A DNA stretch of 64,000 nt from Microcoleus sp. CAWBG506 (GTDB lineage Bacteria > Cyanobacteriota > Cyanobacteriia > Cyanobacteriales > Microcoleaceae): assembly GCA_020883125.1 (NCBI GenBank), contig JAHREW010000009.1, positions 62,001 through 126,000 of the forward strand, written 5' to 3'. The notes beneath the pieces are model-generated. The model had not been told where the DNA came from. It worked only from the letters and a program-made list of their open reading frames with translations, and searched no databases. Below, in pieces: positions 35,280 through 46,037 of the stretch (position 1 is its first letter; the number at the start of each line of letters is the position of its first letter). Position numbers and translations under genes: made by a program.

Positions 35280-37350
35280 AGTTCCCTTTGTTCTTAGCGA
35301 TAATGGCTTCAGCCACATTTCGCGGCACTTCTTCGTAATGGCTGAATTCCATTGTGAAGATGCCTCGACCTTGGGTTTTCGAGCGGATGTCAGTGGCGTA
35401 ACCAAACATTTCTGCTAGTGGAACTTTTACAGAAACTTTGGCAATTCCCTGATCCGTCTCTTGACCTTCGATCTGACCCCGACGGGAGTTGAGGTCTCCG
35501 ATGACGTTCCCGATGTAATCTTCGGGAACTTCGACCTCTACCTTCATCATAGGCTCTAGCAGCACAGGCGTTGCATTCATCACGGCTTCTTTGATCGCCA
35601 TTGAACCGGCGATCTTAAATGCCATTTCTGAGGAGTCTACATCGTGGAAAGACCCGTCTACCATAGTAGCTTTGAGGTCAATCATCGGATATCCTGCTAG
35701 AATACCTGATTCGCAGGCTTCTTTCATCCCTTGTCCTGCCGGGCCGATGTACTCTTTGGGTACAGTGCCGCCGACAATTTTGGAGACAAATTCAAAGCCG
35801 CTTCCCTCTTCTGCGGGTTCTAGTTCGATCACGACGTGACCGTACTGACCTTTACCGCCGCTTTGGCGGATAAATTTACCCTCTGCCCGGACGGCTTTGC
35901 GAATGGTTTCGCGGTAGGCTACTTGCGGTTTACCGACGTTGGCTTCTACTTTGAATTCGCGCAGCATCCTGTCTACCAAAATTTCCAAGTGCAGTTCGCC
36001 CATGCCGGCGATGACTGTCTGGTTGGTTTCTGGGTCAACGTTGACTCTGAAGGTGGGGTCTTCTTCCGAGAGGGACTGGAGGGCTTTGGAGAGCTTCTCC
36101 ATGTCTTGTTTGGTTTTGGGTTCCACCGCCACCGAGATGACTGGTTCTGGAATAAACAGGGATTCCAGGATTACTGGTGCTGTTTCGTCGCAGAGGGTGT
36201 CACCGGTGAAGGTGTCTTTCAAGCCCAAGGCTGCTCCTAAGTCTCCGGCGCGGAGTTCGTCTACTTCAATCCGATCGTCCGCTTTCAGAACAATCAGGCG
36301 AGAAACCCGCTCTTTTTTGTCTTTGGTGGAGTTGAGGACGTAAGTACCTTTTTTGAGGATACCGGAGTATACCCGCACAAAGGTGAGGCGGCCGTAGGGG
36401 TCTGACATGATTTTGAATGCCAGGGCTGAGAGGGGAGCATTGTCGTCGGCGTGTCGCTCTGCGATGTCGCCGTTGGCTAGGTGCCCTTGAATTGGGGGAA
36501 CTTCCAAGGGCGACGGCAGATACTCGATTACTGCATCTAACAACAACTGAACGCCTTTGTTTTTGAATGCAGAACCGCACAACATTGGGACGATGCTGCC
36601 AACGAGCGTCCCGTGGCGCAGGGCCGACTGGATTTCGTCTTCGCTTAGTTCTACGCCTTCGAGGTATTTCTCGGTGAGGTTGTCGCTGGTTTCTGCTACG
36701 GATTCGATCAGCTTGGTGCGATATTCCGTGGCTAGATCTTTTACTTCGTCGGGGATTTCTATTTCCTCGATATCAGTGCCGGTGTCGTTGTTGTAGATGT
36801 AGGCTTTCATTTGCACTAAATCTACAATGCCTCGGAAGTTTTCTTCGCTACCGATCGGGATTTGGATTGGTACGGCGTTCGATCTCATGCGATCGCGAAT
36901 TTGACCGTAGACTTTATAAAAGTTAGCGCCCATCCGATCCATTTTGTTGACGAACACAATCCGTGGCACTTTGTACCTATCGGCTTGTCGCCAAACTGTT
37001 TCCGATTGTGGCTGAACTCCGCCTACCGAGCAGAATACTGCGATCACTCCATCTAGCACTCGCATGGATCGTTCTACTTCGATCGTGAAGTCTACGTGTC
37101 CGGGAGTGTCGATGATGTTGATTTTGTAATCTTTCCAACTGGTGGTGATAGCGGCGGCAGTAATCGTAATTCCCCGCTCCCGCTCTTGCTCCATCCAGTC
37201 GGTAACTGCTGTTCCTTCATGCACTTCACCCATTTTGTGAACCATGCCTGAATAGAACAGAATTCTTTCAGTTGTTGTTGTTTTGCCCGCGTCAATGTGG
37301 GCTGCGATGCCGATGTTGCGGGTTTTTTCTAGCGGGACGGTACGTGCCAC
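35278..37350 (-). CDS. fusA: Elongation factor G
   Basis: A 690-residue translocation GTPase. The G-domain motifs are [33 protein letters not shown] and [10 protein letters not shown]; domains II-V follow, including [16 protein letters not shown]. The start is the GTG at 37350, fixed by AAGGAGGT immediately upstream at five-base spacing. A TATAAT-like box lies at 37388-37393 on the minus strand, so fusA may have its own promoter within the str operon. Confidence 0.98.
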   Translation of the reverse strand: MARTVPLEKTRNIGIAAHIDAGKTTTTERILFYSGMVHKMGEVHEGTAVTDWMEQERERGITITAAAITTSWKDYKINIIDTPGHVDFTIEVERSMRVLDGVIAVFCSVGGVQPQSETVWRQADRYKVPRIVFVNKMDRMGANFYKVYGQIRDRMRSNAVPIQIPIGSEENFRGIVDLVQMKAYIYNNDTGTDIEEIEIPDEVKDLATEYRTKLIESVAETSDNLTEKYLEGVELSEDEIQSALRHGTLVGSIVPMLCGSAFKNKGVQLLLDAVIEYLPSPLEVPPIQGHLANGDIAERHADDNAPLSALAFKIMSDPYGRLTFVRVYSGILKKGTYVLNSTKDKKERVSRLIVLKADDRIEVDELRAGDLGAALGLKDTFTGDTLCDETAPVILESLFIPEPVISVAVEPKTKQDMEKLSKALQSLSEEDPTFRVNVDPETNQTVIAGMGELHLEILVDRMLREFKVEANVGKPQVAYRETIRKAVRAEGKFIRQSGGKGQYGHVVIELEPAEEGSGFEFVSKIVGGTVPKEYIGPAGQGMKEACESGILAGYPMIDLKATMVDGSFHDVDSSEMAFKIAGSMAIKEAVMNATPVLLEPMMKVEVEVPEDYIGNVIGDLNSRRGQIEGQETDQGIAKVSVKVPLAEMFGYATDIRSKTQGRGIFTMEFSHYEEVPRNVAEAIIAKNKGN

Positions 37351-37684
37351 AGCTACCTCCTTGAGTATTCTCTGCTGTTATAATACAATTATACTACACA
37401 GAAACCCTATTTTGTAGTCGCGACGGACTGACAACATAAGTTAATGGAGCTTATTGTTACATTTTAATATTTTTTGCAAGATTTGTTTACAAAAATATTA
37501 AGTATGTGACATGGAGGATTAAGAGAGTTTTGAATTGGGTTTTTTCCAGTGTTGAGTTTGCTTCTTGCCTCGCAGCCTAGGCCTTGGTGAAGCAACCTCA
37601 ATACTAAAAATTTACACTTTCCAATCTCTCACTCAATGCTCTCATACCACAAAATCGTCCAATTGAACTTACCAGATTTGGCGA
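37351..37684. other. Spacer between rpsG and fusA
   Basis: About 330 bp of AT-rich DNA. The only candidates are a strong Shine-Dalgarno for fusA and a TATAAT-like -10 at 37388-37393 (minus strand) without a convincing -35. No gene is seen. Confidence 0.5.
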
Positions 37685-38155
37685 TTAGTAGCGGTAGTGG
37701 GCGAAGGCTTTGTTGGCTTCTGCCATACGGTGGGTTTCTTCGCGTTTGCGAATGGCGCTACCTGTTTCGTTGGCTGCATCCATCAGTTCGTTGGCGAGCT
37801 TGGCGGCCATGGAGCGGCCGGTTCTGGCTCTGGCAAATCTGATCAGCCAGCGGAGGGCGAGGGTTGTTCCGCGATCGGAACGGACTTCCATCGGCACTTG
37901 GTAGGTGGCTCCACCTACGCGGCGGGCTTTGACTTCCACTAGGGGTGTAGCGTTTTTGACTGCTTTTTCAAACAAGTCTAACGGTTCGGCTCCTGTGCGT
38001 TCTTGGATGGTTTTGAGGGCGTCGTAGACGATGCTGGAGGCAACGGATTTTTTACCGTGCTGCATAATCCGCCTCACCATCATGCTTACCAACCGGCTGT
38101 TGTAGGTTGGATCGGGGGGGACTGGACGTTTTTGAATAACTGTGCGGCGAGACAT
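37685..38155 (-). CDS. rpsG: 30S ribosomal protein S7
   Basis: A 156-residue S7: [58 protein letters not shown] and [13 protein letters not shown] at the C-terminus. It nucleates assembly of the 30S head and contacts the E-site tRNA. Second gene of the str operon, 138 bp after rpsL. Confidence 0.98.
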   Translation of the reverse strand: MSRRTVIQKRPVPPDPTYNSRLVSMMVRRIMQHGKKSVASSIVYDALKTIQERTGAEPLDLFEKAVKNATPLVEVKARRVGGATYQVPMEVRSDRGTTLALRWLIRFARARTGRSMAAKLANELMDAANETGSAIRKREETHRMAEANKAFAHYRY

Positions 38156-38293
38156 AGTTCTATTTGGGATTTTTGATTTTGAATGATGGAGTTTGGGGTT
38201 TTTGTGAGCTATCGATCGACTATTAATTAGCTATCAACGGGCGATCGAGGGTTTATTTTGACTCTCTAACCCCTCAAAGATGCAAGTTACGTT

Positions 38294-38677
38294 TTATTTC
38301 TTCGCTGCTTTAGGACGTTTTGCCCCGTATTTGGAACGACCTTGTTTGCGGTCTTTCACGCCTGCCGTGTCTAATGTACCGCGAATGATGTGGTATCTAA
38401 CTCCCGGCAAATCTTTTACCCTACCGCCGCGGATCATGACTACGGAGTGTTCTTGCAAGTTGTGACCGATACCGGGGATGTAGGCTGTCACTTCAAAACC
38501 AGATGTCAGCCGCACCCGCGCCACCTTTCGCAGCGCCGAGTTAGGTTTTTTCGGGGTGGTTGTGTACACTCTGGTACAAACTCCGCGGCGCTGGGGGCAA
38601 CTCTTGAGAGCTGGCGATTTGGTTTTTTTCTGCGTTTGTTCCCGTGCTGAACGAATGAGTTGCTGAATAGTGGGCAT
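38294..38677 (-). CDS. rpsL: 30S ribosomal protein S12
   Basis: A 127-residue S12, the decoding-centre protein: [40 protein letters not shown] (with the lysines linked to streptomycin resistance in other bacteria), and [20 protein letters not shown]. First gene of the str operon; its promoter must lie in the 540-bp region upstream. Confidence 0.98.
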   Translation of the reverse strand: MPTIQQLIRSAREQTQKKTKSPALKSCPQRRGVCTRVYTTTPKKPNSALRKVARVRLTSGFEVTAYIPGIGHNLQEHSVVMIRGGRVKDLPGVRYHIIRGTLDTAGVKDRKQGRSKYGAKRPKAAKK

Positions 38678-39216
38678 GAGTTACGGCATTTCTAGCTTTT
38701 TGCTGAATAGAGTGATTTTGTGGCATCCGCACTGAAAGTCCCTTCCCCTATGCGGAGATGGGATTTTGGGGAAAATTATGGATGAATGAGGATACCAGAC
38801 TCTGTATTGTACACGACTCAACTCTTTTTGGCAATATTTTTTCGATCGCCCGCCACTGCTGGAACTTATTTCCGGGAGTTTTTAGCCAGCTTAAGGAGTG
38901 CAGTGGCCAAGGCAATCTCAGTCGCGGAGGCAGAAACCGGGTTTAGTGAAAAATAGCCTTGAGGTCTTGAATCCTTTGGTAGATGGGTCTCAACTTGACG
39001 CTGGCGATCGCATCACAGCTACGGGTCGATCCATATCACATAAGATTCTAGAAAATACCCCAATAATATCAGTGATGGACTAACTTTCTAGAGCCTTGGT
39101 GATTTTTAAGTTCAGATTCGGTTAATTCGCGAGGGATGCAACATAGACTCACAAACATTTAAGAAAGATTTAAAACTGATAATATAGTAAGGCGATACTA
39201 GGATAAAAGGACGGCT
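38678..39216. other. Upstream region of the str operon and of the HD-like gene
   Basis: About 540 bp between divergent genes with no credible ORF. It should hold the str-operon promoter (minus) and the promoter of the gene at 39217 (plus); I cannot name boxes confidently. Confidence 0.5.
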
Positions 39217-40068
39217 ATGTTTAATTCTACTGAACTACTAATTGAGGCTTTCATTCAACACCTTGAGAATGGCTATAGCCGCACTTACGGAGGGTATAAA
39301 TCAGATTATGCGGATATAATTTCTTGGGTGGGAGCAATGGCATTAGAAAACATTGCCAACAGCGACGCTCTTTATCATAATGTAGAACACGCAATTTGTG
39401 TCACCCTCGTCGGTCAAGAAATCTTGCGGGGAAAACACATTCGCAAAGGAGGAGTATCCTGCGAAGATTGGCTCCACTTCATCATTTCGTTGCTGTGTCA
39501 AGATATCGGATATGTCAAAGGAGTTTGCCGACTTGACCAACAAGCAGAAGGATTGTACGCTACAGGAAAAAATGGCATAAAAATTGCCCTTCCTGCCGGT
39601 GCAACCGCAGCCAGCCTAGCACCTTACCGAGTTGATAGAGCTAAACTCTTCATTGACGAACGCTTCGGGAATCACAAGCTAATTAATGCTGAAGCCATCA
39701 AGAAAAACATCGAGGAAACTCGTTTTTCGGTGCTTGATAGCAACGCGAATCAAAATGTAGTTAATTATTCGAGTTTAGTTCGCGGTGCGGACTTGATCGG
39801 TCAACTGAGCAACCCACAATATTTACAAAAAATCGGCGCGCTGTTTTACGAATTGGAAGAAAGCGGTGATACTAAGGTCTTGGGCTACCGACATCCGGGG
39901 GACTTGCTCCAAAGCTACTCGAAGTTTTACTGGAGCCGTATTTATCCGCACATCAGCGAATCTCTAGGTTACTTACAGTTAACCCAGGAAGGTAAACAGA
40001 TTGTTGCTAGTTTGTATGCGAATGTATTTCGGATGGAACATCAACGCTGCGATACTGAGGTTGCTTGA
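39217..40068 (+). CDS. HD-superfamily-like metal phosphohydrolase
   Basis: A 283-residue protein. The HNVEHA motif (H54, H58) and the helical core resemble HD/PDEase-type phosphohydrolases, with the metal-binding segment FIISLLCQDIGYVKGVC. At the position where the family would have His-Asp, this sequence has Q95-D96; if the alignment is right, one metal ligand is missing. The substrate is unknown. Convergent with rpaA, sharing the terminator at 40138-40170. Confidence 0.75.
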   Translation: MFNSTELLIEAFIQHLENGYSRTYGGYKSDYADIISWVGAMALENIANSDALYHNVEHAICVTLVGQEILRGKHIRKGGVSCEDWLHFIISLLCQDIGYVKGVCRLDQQAEGLYATGKNGIKIALPAGATAASLAPYRVDRAKLFIDERFGNHKLINAEAIKKNIEETRFSVLDSNANQNVVNYSSLVRGADLIGQLSNPQYLQKIGALFYELEESGDTKVLGYRHPGDLLQSYSKFYWSRIYPHISESLGYLQLTQEGKQIVASLYANVFRMEHQRCDTEVA

Positions 40069-40137
40069 TGGGGAATTGTTTTTCTATATTGATAAATTTA
40101 AATCTCGAAACAGGATTTTTTGGGTCTATTAGAAATC

Positions 40138-40170
40138 AAAAGCCTGAGAGCAAGTGTTCTCAGGCTTTTT
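40138..40170. terminator. Bidirectional terminator
   Basis: A perfect 12-bp stem AAAAGCCTGAGA (40138-40149) / TCTCAGGCTTTT (40158-40169) with an 8-base loop, U-tracts on both strands, between the convergent genes ending at 40068 and 40214. Confidence 0.88.
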
Positions 40171-40213
40171 AGCTAGATTTTTAATTGGTTGTGGCGTCTT
40201 GTGGCGCACTAAC

Positions 40214-40954
40214 TCAAGCAGATGATTTGCTTTCCTCGGCTACTTGCTCGTTGCTGGGTAATTCCAGACAATAGCCGGCTCCGTATACAGTTTTGATGTA
40301 CCGAGGATGGCGGGGATCTGGTTCCATCTTGGTTCTCAGGTGTCTGATGTGTACGCGAATGGTTTCGATGTCGTCGTCGGGGTCATAACCCCAGACTTCT
40401 TTAAGAATTTCGCTGGGAGAGACTGTCTGACCGTGGCGCTGAAGCAAGCAGTGTAGTAACTCGAACTCTAGGTGGGTCAATTTGACAATCTGAGTATACC
40501 AAACAGCTTCAAACCTTTCTGGTACAAGGGTCAGTGGCCCGTAATTGAGGATTTCGGAGTGTTTGGCTGCTTGGGGGATGCGGTCTGTGCGCCTCAGTAG
40601 GGCTCGCACTCGCGCTAGCATTTCTTCTAGTTCAAAGGGCTTGGTGAGGTAGTCGTCGGCACCGGAGTTGAAGCCTTCTACTTTGTCTTGAGTTTGACTT
40701 AAGGCGGTCAACATCAAGACGGGAATGTCGGCGGTGCGATCGTCTCGTCGCAAACGCTGACATACTGTGAATCCGTCTACTCTAGGCAACATCAGGTCTA
40801 GGACGATCAAGTCTGGTAGCAGTTGTATGGCTAGGGCCTGACCTTTGATGCCGTCTTCTGCGTGGGTTACTTCGTACCCAGCCATTTCTAGGTTAATAGC
40901 TACGAGTTCCGCGATCGCCGCGTCATCGTCAATAACAAGTATCCGAGGCATCAT
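40214..40954 (-). CDS. rpaA: OmpR-type response regulator RpaA
   Basis: A 246-residue regulator. The receiver domain (about 1-120) has the acidic pocket DDD (10-12), the phospho-acceptor in [15 protein letters not shown] and K in YLTKPFE. The winged-helix output (about 140-235) includes [20 protein letters not shown] and [20 protein letters not shown]. The overall sequence, including [13 protein letters not shown] and [11 protein letters not shown], matches RpaA, the circadian output regulator phosphorylated by SasA that also influences phycobilisome association. SasA/kai genes are not in this window. Confidence 0.92.
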   Translation of the reverse strand: MMPRILVIDDDAAIAELVAINLEMAGYEVTHAEDGIKGQALAIQLLPDLIVLDLMLPRVDGFTVCQRLRRDDRTADIPVLMLTALSQTQDKVEGFNSGADDYLTKPFELEEMLARVRALLRRTDRIPQAAKHSEILNYGPLTLVPERFEAVWYTQIVKLTHLEFELLHCLLQRHGQTVSPSEILKEVWGYDPDDDIETIRVHIRHLRTKMEPDPRHPRYIKTVYGAGYCLELPSNEQVAEESKSSA

Positions 40955-41473
40955 TATTTATCTCACCGCTAACCAGACGGGGCAGCCTACAGCCTTCTGG
41001 GGGTTCCAGCTAACTTTAACGAACAATTTACTAATTTTAAGCTTCATTAAGGATAGTAAGGTTCTTTAAGAACCTGTTGAACTATGTAAATATTCTTGTA
41101 GTAATTATAAGTGCTAAGGGTGTATATCAGAAAGCCTCTTCCCCAAAAATCTTGCCTGGGGTTGATTTTTTGCCGGCTGCCATCCTCAACTTTAGCAGCA
41201 TCTCTGGGCGCTGTCACCGACTCTGGCGGTCCTTCGATGACAAATTCTAGCTCCGACTCCCCCTCGATGGGATGCCAAATTATATCAATTCCGGTTGTAT
41301 CGTCAGGTGATTTAACCGCGAAGGCGCGTTCGGCGAAGCCGTTCCCGTAGGGTAGGACGCGAAGCAAGAGAAGAGAGAGTTTAATACAGGACGATGAAGA
41401 GAGGATTTTATATTAGTCCTTTTTTTCGACAAATATTCACGCAGGGTTTCGACTCCGCTCAACCACCAGGGGT
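40955..41473. other. Repeat-bearing spacer with a coding-like fragment
   Basis: About 520 bp. Minus-strand bases 41047-41281 read as a coherent peptide (IIWHPIEGESELEFVIEGPP, NPRQDFWGRGFLIYTLSTYN), which looks like the end of a gene whose 5' part was replaced by copy 2 of the 132-bp repeat (41282-41413). I do not recognise the peptide. The rest shows no feature. Confidence 0.4.
41282..41413 (+). repeat. 132-bp dispersed repeat, copy 2
   Basis: Same orientation and length as 17767-17898 with about three differences. It starts ATATCAATTCCGGTTGTATC and ends near GATTTTATAT. It abuts the coding-like fragment at 41047-41281. Confidence 0.85.
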
Positions 41474-41523
41474 TTTTGACCCCCCATGGGTAAGTGCTGA
41501 CAAGATGCTTCCCCGCCAATCTC

Positions 41524-42474
41524 CTAGGATGTAAAATTAGCCAACCAATTGAGCAGGTTCAATTCGTGGAGAATTATTTGTCTGGCTTCGGCAATTTTCT
41601 CGATCGCTTCATGCCAATAATCGGGGGTTGCCATCACCTCTGTGATCAATTCTACTCCTGTCTGATCCAGACTGGGAAGCCGCAGAAAACTCCCCGCCGG
41701 CAACAATTTATCCGCCGCGGCACCGCCGTAATAAATCGGCAAACACCAAGCTAACAAAGCATCCCAAAGCTTCTCGCTCACATACCAATCATTTGCTGCA
41801 TAATTTTCAATAGCTAAGTTGTAATAGTAGGGCGCAACGGCGTGCCATTTATTGTTCACAATGCCATTACCGCCCGCCCAATGGGGCAGGTTTCGCCCGT
41901 AAAGGTCAAAATTTAATTCTTGTGCTTGCAGCAATTTGATAAACTCTAATCGCTGGCGGTGATTGGCACTACGGCTAACACCTGAAGTAATCCAAGAACA
42001 GGGTTTAGTTTTAGCGGGTGGCGGCATTTGATCTAGTTCTCGAAATGAGTTGCTGTGATACCAAATTGCGGGCATATAATTTGGGTTTGGTGCGAAGTCG
42101 TCGGGCCCGGAAATGTAACCGCAGTAAAGTTTTGCTTGTTCGTAGTTGGCTTTGGTAATTTCAATGACTTCTGGTAATGGTGGCTCGCGAATTAGGTAAA
42201 TAATGCGTTCTTTGGGGACTCCGCGCAATTTTTCTAGTAGTTGATTTTCGGAATTTGGAGGGCTAGGATGGCGAATTTTGTCTAGCCACGATCGCTTTGT
42301 CGGCGCTTGGGGAAAGTCGAATTGATACATGAGTAAGAAGTCTGGTTCTGGGTGATTTGCTAGCATTTGAATGTTTCCCCATTTTCCGAAGTTTTCGGGG
42401 GTTTGTTGCCACAGCCAGTCGCTTTGGCTCATGGCGGGGTAGGTGGTGATTGTGCCGATAATTTTTGGGTTCAT
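41524..42474 (-). CDS. GT10-type (alpha-1,3-fucosyltransferase-like) glycosyltransferase
   Basis: A 316-residue protein from MNPKIIGTITTYPAMSQSDW (the frame also permits 42507). The GT10 donor-binding motif is clear: ENYAANDWYVSEKLWDALLA followed by WCLPIYYGG. Upstream, CSWITSGVSRSANHRQRLEF fits the family's SN..R segment. GT10 enzymes transfer fucose from GDP-fucose to glycans. It is the last gene of the one-strand glycan cluster starting at galE, so it probably decorates the exported polysaccharide or O-antigen. The sugar specificity is inferred from family. Confidence 0.85.
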   Translation of the reverse strand: MNPKIIGTITTYPAMSQSDWLWQQTPENFGKWGNIQMLANHPEPDFLLMYQFDFPQAPTKRSWLDKIRHPSPPNSENQLLEKLRGVPKERIIYLIREPPLPEVIEITKANYEQAKLYCGYISGPDDFAPNPNYMPAIWYHSNSFRELDQMPPPAKTKPCSWITSGVSRSANHRQRLEFIKLLQAQELNFDLYGRNLPHWAGGNGIVNNKWHAVAPYYYNLAIENYAANDWYVSEKLWDALLAWCLPIYYGGAAADKLLPAGSFLRLPSLDQTGVELITEVMATPDYWHEAIEKIAEARQIILHELNLLNWLANFTS

Positions 42475-42582
42475 TTTTAATATTATGTGGTTAATACGAA
42501 CCATCATAGGTTTGTAGTGAGGACTGAAATCCTCTCAGAATAATGGCTAAATTCCTTACTTACTAGAGGAACCAATTTTAAA

Positions 42583-43782
42583 TTATGTAAGCATTTGCGA
42601 TCGCACTTGCTCGTCTACATAACTCAAAATTTTCTCAATCCGATTTTCCTGGGAAAATTGCTTGACAAAATCTATAGTTTCTGCATAACCTTCTACCTTC
42701 CAGGGATATTTTATTAAACTACTTTGAATGCTTTGTGCAAATTCATAGGGGTTATCGGGTTCGCACCAAGTCGCAGCGATGTTTCCCGATTTAAACTCCC
42801 GCAAAGATGGAATCTCAGTCGCCACAATTGGAGTTCCAGATGCCATATAATCAAAGAATTTTAAAGGAGATGTAAATGTCGCGGCTTCTGTGCAACAGTG
42901 AGGGTGAGTTAAAACATCAGCGGCTTGTAGCAAGCTAGCAAGTTGATGCTGTGGGAGGTAGCCGATAAATTTTATGTTGTTAACTTGCTGGGATTTGGCT
43001 AGTTTTTGGTAGGCTGTTACTTGGGATTCGGTACCACCGGCGATCGCAAATTGAACTCCCGACAATTCCTTCGCCACATCCACTAACATATCCACACCTT
43101 TAAACGGGTAAAGTCCCCCTGCATAAACTGCTAAATACTCTCTTCCATCTGTTAATAGCTGCTGTCGCCAATTCTGGGATGCTGCCGTTTTTCTGGCGAA
43201 AAATAAATGATTGAAACCATTGTGCAGCATAATTACTTTTTCTGGTGGCATTCCATTTTGCATCATGCTTTCTCGCACTGTATCGGCAACAGTTACAGCA
43301 ATTTGAAACAGAGGATTGCGGACAATTTCTGGTTCAAACTTCTTGTTTTCGTGATGATGCTGTTCGTAGATAGCAGGAATTCCATTTTTAATTGCTGCTT
43401 TGACAAAGTTCCAGTCGCGGCTGTGGACAATTTGAGTTGATTTCCGCAGGTGCATTGGTAGGTAGTATTTTGATACTATTGTACTCGAACTCGTCCACTT
43501 GTTGTCCCAAAGGTCGATGGGCCACGGCATCGGTAAATCTGCTACTTTTAAGTTTTCTTGAATGTTGTAGATTTTGGCAAGTTGTTCATCGGGTTTTCTA
43601 GGTTGAAAAGGATGGAGTAAATCTACTGGATTAAGAGCACTCCATCCTTTACGGAGATATACTAACACTGCTGGTAAACCGAGATTTGCTGCGGCATTCG
43701 CCGAATGAGCAACTTGAACTAAGCTAGCTACATTCGGTTGTGGCAATATATTGCGGGTGAAGAATACATAATATGGAGACAT
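42583..43782 (-). CDS. Glycosyltransferase, GT4-like family
   Basis: A 399-residue GT-B enzyme. The C-terminal donor domain shows EYLAVYAGGLYPFKGVDMLV and the GT4 acidic/Glu motif region HPHCCTEAATFTSPLKFFDY followed by MASGTPIVATEIPSLREF. The N-terminal domain starts YYVFFTRNILPQPN. It should transfer an activated sugar to a growing glycan in the cytoplasm. Donor and acceptor are unknown. In the glycan cluster between the ABC exporter and the GT10 gene. Confidence 0.9.
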   Translation of the reverse strand: MSPYYVFFTRNILPQPNVASLVQVAHSANAAANLGLPAVLVYLRKGWSALNPVDLLHPFQPRKPDEQLAKIYNIQENLKVADLPMPWPIDLWDNKWTSSSTIVSKYYLPMHLRKSTQIVHSRDWNFVKAAIKNGIPAIYEQHHHENKKFEPEIVRNPLFQIAVTVADTVRESMMQNGMPPEKVIMLHNGFNHLFFARKTAASQNWRQQLLTDGREYLAVYAGGLYPFKGVDMLVDVAKELSGVQFAIAGGTESQVTAYQKLAKSQQVNNIKFIGYLPQHQLASLLQAADVLTHPHCCTEAATFTSPLKFFDYMASGTPIVATEIPSLREFKSGNIAATWCEPDNPYEFAQSIQSSLIKYPWKVEGYAETIDFVKQFSQENRIEKILSYVDEQVRSQMLT

Positions 43783-43882
43783 GGTAATGGGTGATGGTAA
43801 TTGGTTAAAAAAGCTATGGGTATAGTGAGAAAGGGGGAAAAGTTAGCAAACAAGATTAAACAGTGGGGTGAGTAACCCGAAT

Positions 43883-43947
43883 TTAGTATAACGAACTATC
43901 AATGACAAATAACCAATAACCAATCACCAATAACAAATAACAAATAA
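43883..43947. repeat. AACAAATAACCAAT-type short repeats
   Basis: Units of the form AACCAATAACAAAT repeat about five times in the spacer before the ABC exporter stop. Confidence 0.65.
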
Positions 43948-45951
43948 CTATTTGTTAATCGGTTGACGCCTGATGGTATTCTCAATAAATTCTAAAGTCT
44001 CAAAAATATTAGCAGCGGATTGAAAGGATTCTCTGATTAATTCATCCCTTTCTTCGGGAGAATCTACCATTTCATCTAGTACCAATTTTAGGTAAGCTAT
44101 CATGGGAGTTAGACGAGTGCGAATTTCGTAGGATCCTCTAATTAAAGCTTCGTCGCGAGCAGTTTCTTCGGCAAATTGCATAGAATGCAGGCGAGTGTAG
44201 TATCCTCCTTTTGCTAACAAGTCTTTGTGAGAACCAATTTCTACTACTTTTCCCCGATCGATCACAGCGATTTTATGGGCTTTTTGGACTGTGGAGAGGC
44301 GGTGGGCAATGACTAACGTGGTGCGATCGTAACTCAATTTCTCGATCGCCTCTTGTACGTACCTTTCCGCCACTGTATCGAGGGAGCTCGTTGCTTCATC
44401 TAAAATTAAAATTTCTGGGTTTTGCAGCAGTGCTCTAGCAATGGAAATTCTCTGACGCTGCCCTCCCGACAGGATCACACCGCGATCGCCAATTTGAGTA
44501 TCCAATCCCTCCGGCAACTGTTTGATAAACTCGTAAGCATTTGCTCCCTTCGCGGCGTCCACAATTTCTGCTTCTGTTGCTTCTTGCCTAGCATAAGCAA
44601 TATTGTCGCGTACTGACGCATTAAACAAGAACGTATCTTGACTAACAATTCCCATAGCTTTTCTCAAGCTTTTGACATCAAAGTCGCGCAGATCCACGCC
44701 ATCGATCGAGATACAACCTTCAGTAGGATCGTAAAATCTCGGTAGTAAATCTGCTAAAGTTGATTTACCAGAACCTGAACTTCCTACCAAAGCCAAAGTA
44801 GTACCATGAGGTAGAAATAAATCTATTCCTTGCAGAACTAAGTTTTTATGATTTGGATAATTAAAAGATATTTTATTAAAATGAATTCCCGATCGCAAAT
44901 GAGTATATGGCACTAACCCATTCCGCATAAATGGCTTGTCATCACATCTTAAAAAATTATTAACAACATCTACACTAGCCGATGTATTAGCAAATTGACT
45001 CCGACCACTATTTAATTGAGAAATAAGAGGTATTAGTCTAAAAAGCACCAATAAATATGTTAGTAGAACCGTAGAAATAGACTCTATTTCATTGACAAAT
45101 ATTGTCCTACCTATAAATACAATTAAAATAATAACCAGCAAATTCACAACTTCGTTGATAGGAGCGATCGCTGCATAGTTTATCTGAGCTGAAAAATCCG
45201 CTTGTTCTCGTTTATGAATTAAATCTTTAATCCGCTGATACTCTTTTTCTTCGTTTCCCGTTGACTTGACAAGTCTAATCCCAGTGATAGTTTCCAATAT
45301 CCCCACTGAATAATCTTTAGACATTTCCGATAACATCATACCAAAATGTTTAGAACGGTTAATAATATACTGATTTGTCCAAGCAACCAGCCCCAACAAA
45401 ATCGTAGATGTCAGCGTCATTTTCCAAGATATTGAAAGCAGCAAACCCACAAACACCAAAACAGTAATTGAGGTAGTAAACACCCCGATAGCCGTGCCAA
45501 TTGCATTAGCCGTTCGACCTACTTCTCCGCCCAATCTATTAATTAAATCGCCTACTTTAGTTTTTGAGTAATAATCCAAGTCTACTTCTAATAACAAGCG
45601 CAAGCCAGCCTCTCGCAAGTCAAAAGTCAAAGCTCGCGTCAGAGAAGTAGCTACTAAAGTATTAGCATAACTCGCAATATTTTTAAACATAATTGTCAGA
45701 ACTATCGTGGCGGTCATTAACACCAAACGCTGATTTTGAGGCATTCCTTCAAAGGGATACATCAAAATTTTAATTAAAGGTGGAGCACCCCGCAACTCGA
45801 CAGCTTCCTGCAAAAAATTCAAAAGCACTGGTACAATCAGAGTAGTGCTGATACCATTGAATAAAGCCCCAGAGAATCCCAGGAACACAGTCAAAAAAAT
45901 CCTGCCTGGATATCGTCTGGCAAATTTTAGGAGTAGCTTATTTGCAGACAT
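43948..45951 (-). CDS. ABC exporter (MsbA/HepA-like) with degenerate HisKA-like C-terminal tail
   Basis: A 667-residue half-transporter. Six membrane segments (about 20-320) precede the ATPase: Walker A LVGSSGSGKSTLADLL, signature LSGGQRQRISIARALL, Walker B ILILDEATSSLD. It probably flips a lipid-linked glycan made by the neighbouring glycosyltransferases. After the usual ABC end (about 585) there are about 80 extra residues: IRGSYEIRTRLTPMIAYLKL (from about 603) and VDSPEERDELIRESFQSAAN. This resembles the dimerisation helices of cyanobacterial histidine kinases (SHELRTPL...), but the phospho-accepting His is Tyr608. No kinase ATPase domain follows. Confidence 0.9.
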   Translation of the reverse strand: MSANKLLLKFARRYPGRIFLTVFLGFSGALFNGISTTLIVPVLLNFLQEAVELRGAPPLIKILMYPFEGMPQNQRLVLMTATIVLTIMFKNIASYANTLVATSLTRALTFDLREAGLRLLLEVDLDYYSKTKVGDLINRLGGEVGRTANAIGTAIGVFTTSITVLVFVGLLLSISWKMTLTSTILLGLVAWTNQYIINRSKHFGMMLSEMSKDYSVGILETITGIRLVKSTGNEEKEYQRIKDLIHKREQADFSAQINYAAIAPINEVVNLLVIILIVFIGRTIFVNEIESISTVLLTYLLVLFRLIPLISQLNSGRSQFANTSASVDVVNNFLRCDDKPFMRNGLVPYTHLRSGIHFNKISFNYPNHKNLVLQGIDLFLPHGTTLALVGSSGSGKSTLADLLPRFYDPTEGCISIDGVDLRDFDVKSLRKAMGIVSQDTFLFNASVRDNIAYARQEATEAEIVDAAKGANAYEFIKQLPEGLDTQIGDRGVILSGGQRQRISIARALLQNPEILILDEATSSLDTVAERYVQEAIEKLSYDRTTLVIAHRLSTVQKAHKIAVIDRGKVVEIGSHKDLLAKGGYYTRLHSMQFAEETARDEALIRGSYEIRTRLTPMIAYLKLVLDEMVDSPEERDELIRESFQSAANIFETLEFIENTIRRQPINK

Positions 45952-46037
45952 GAAGCATTCCCAGCTAAATAGTACGACATTTCAATTTTTTTTTTAATTA
46001 CAGCCAGTGTATCTTCCTCCATTCATTCACTAAAAAA

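Noticed and set aside
35836-36343. Plus-strand frames of 134 codons over fusA
   Set aside because: They are antisense to a full-length, unmistakable EF-G gene and share no features with known proteins.
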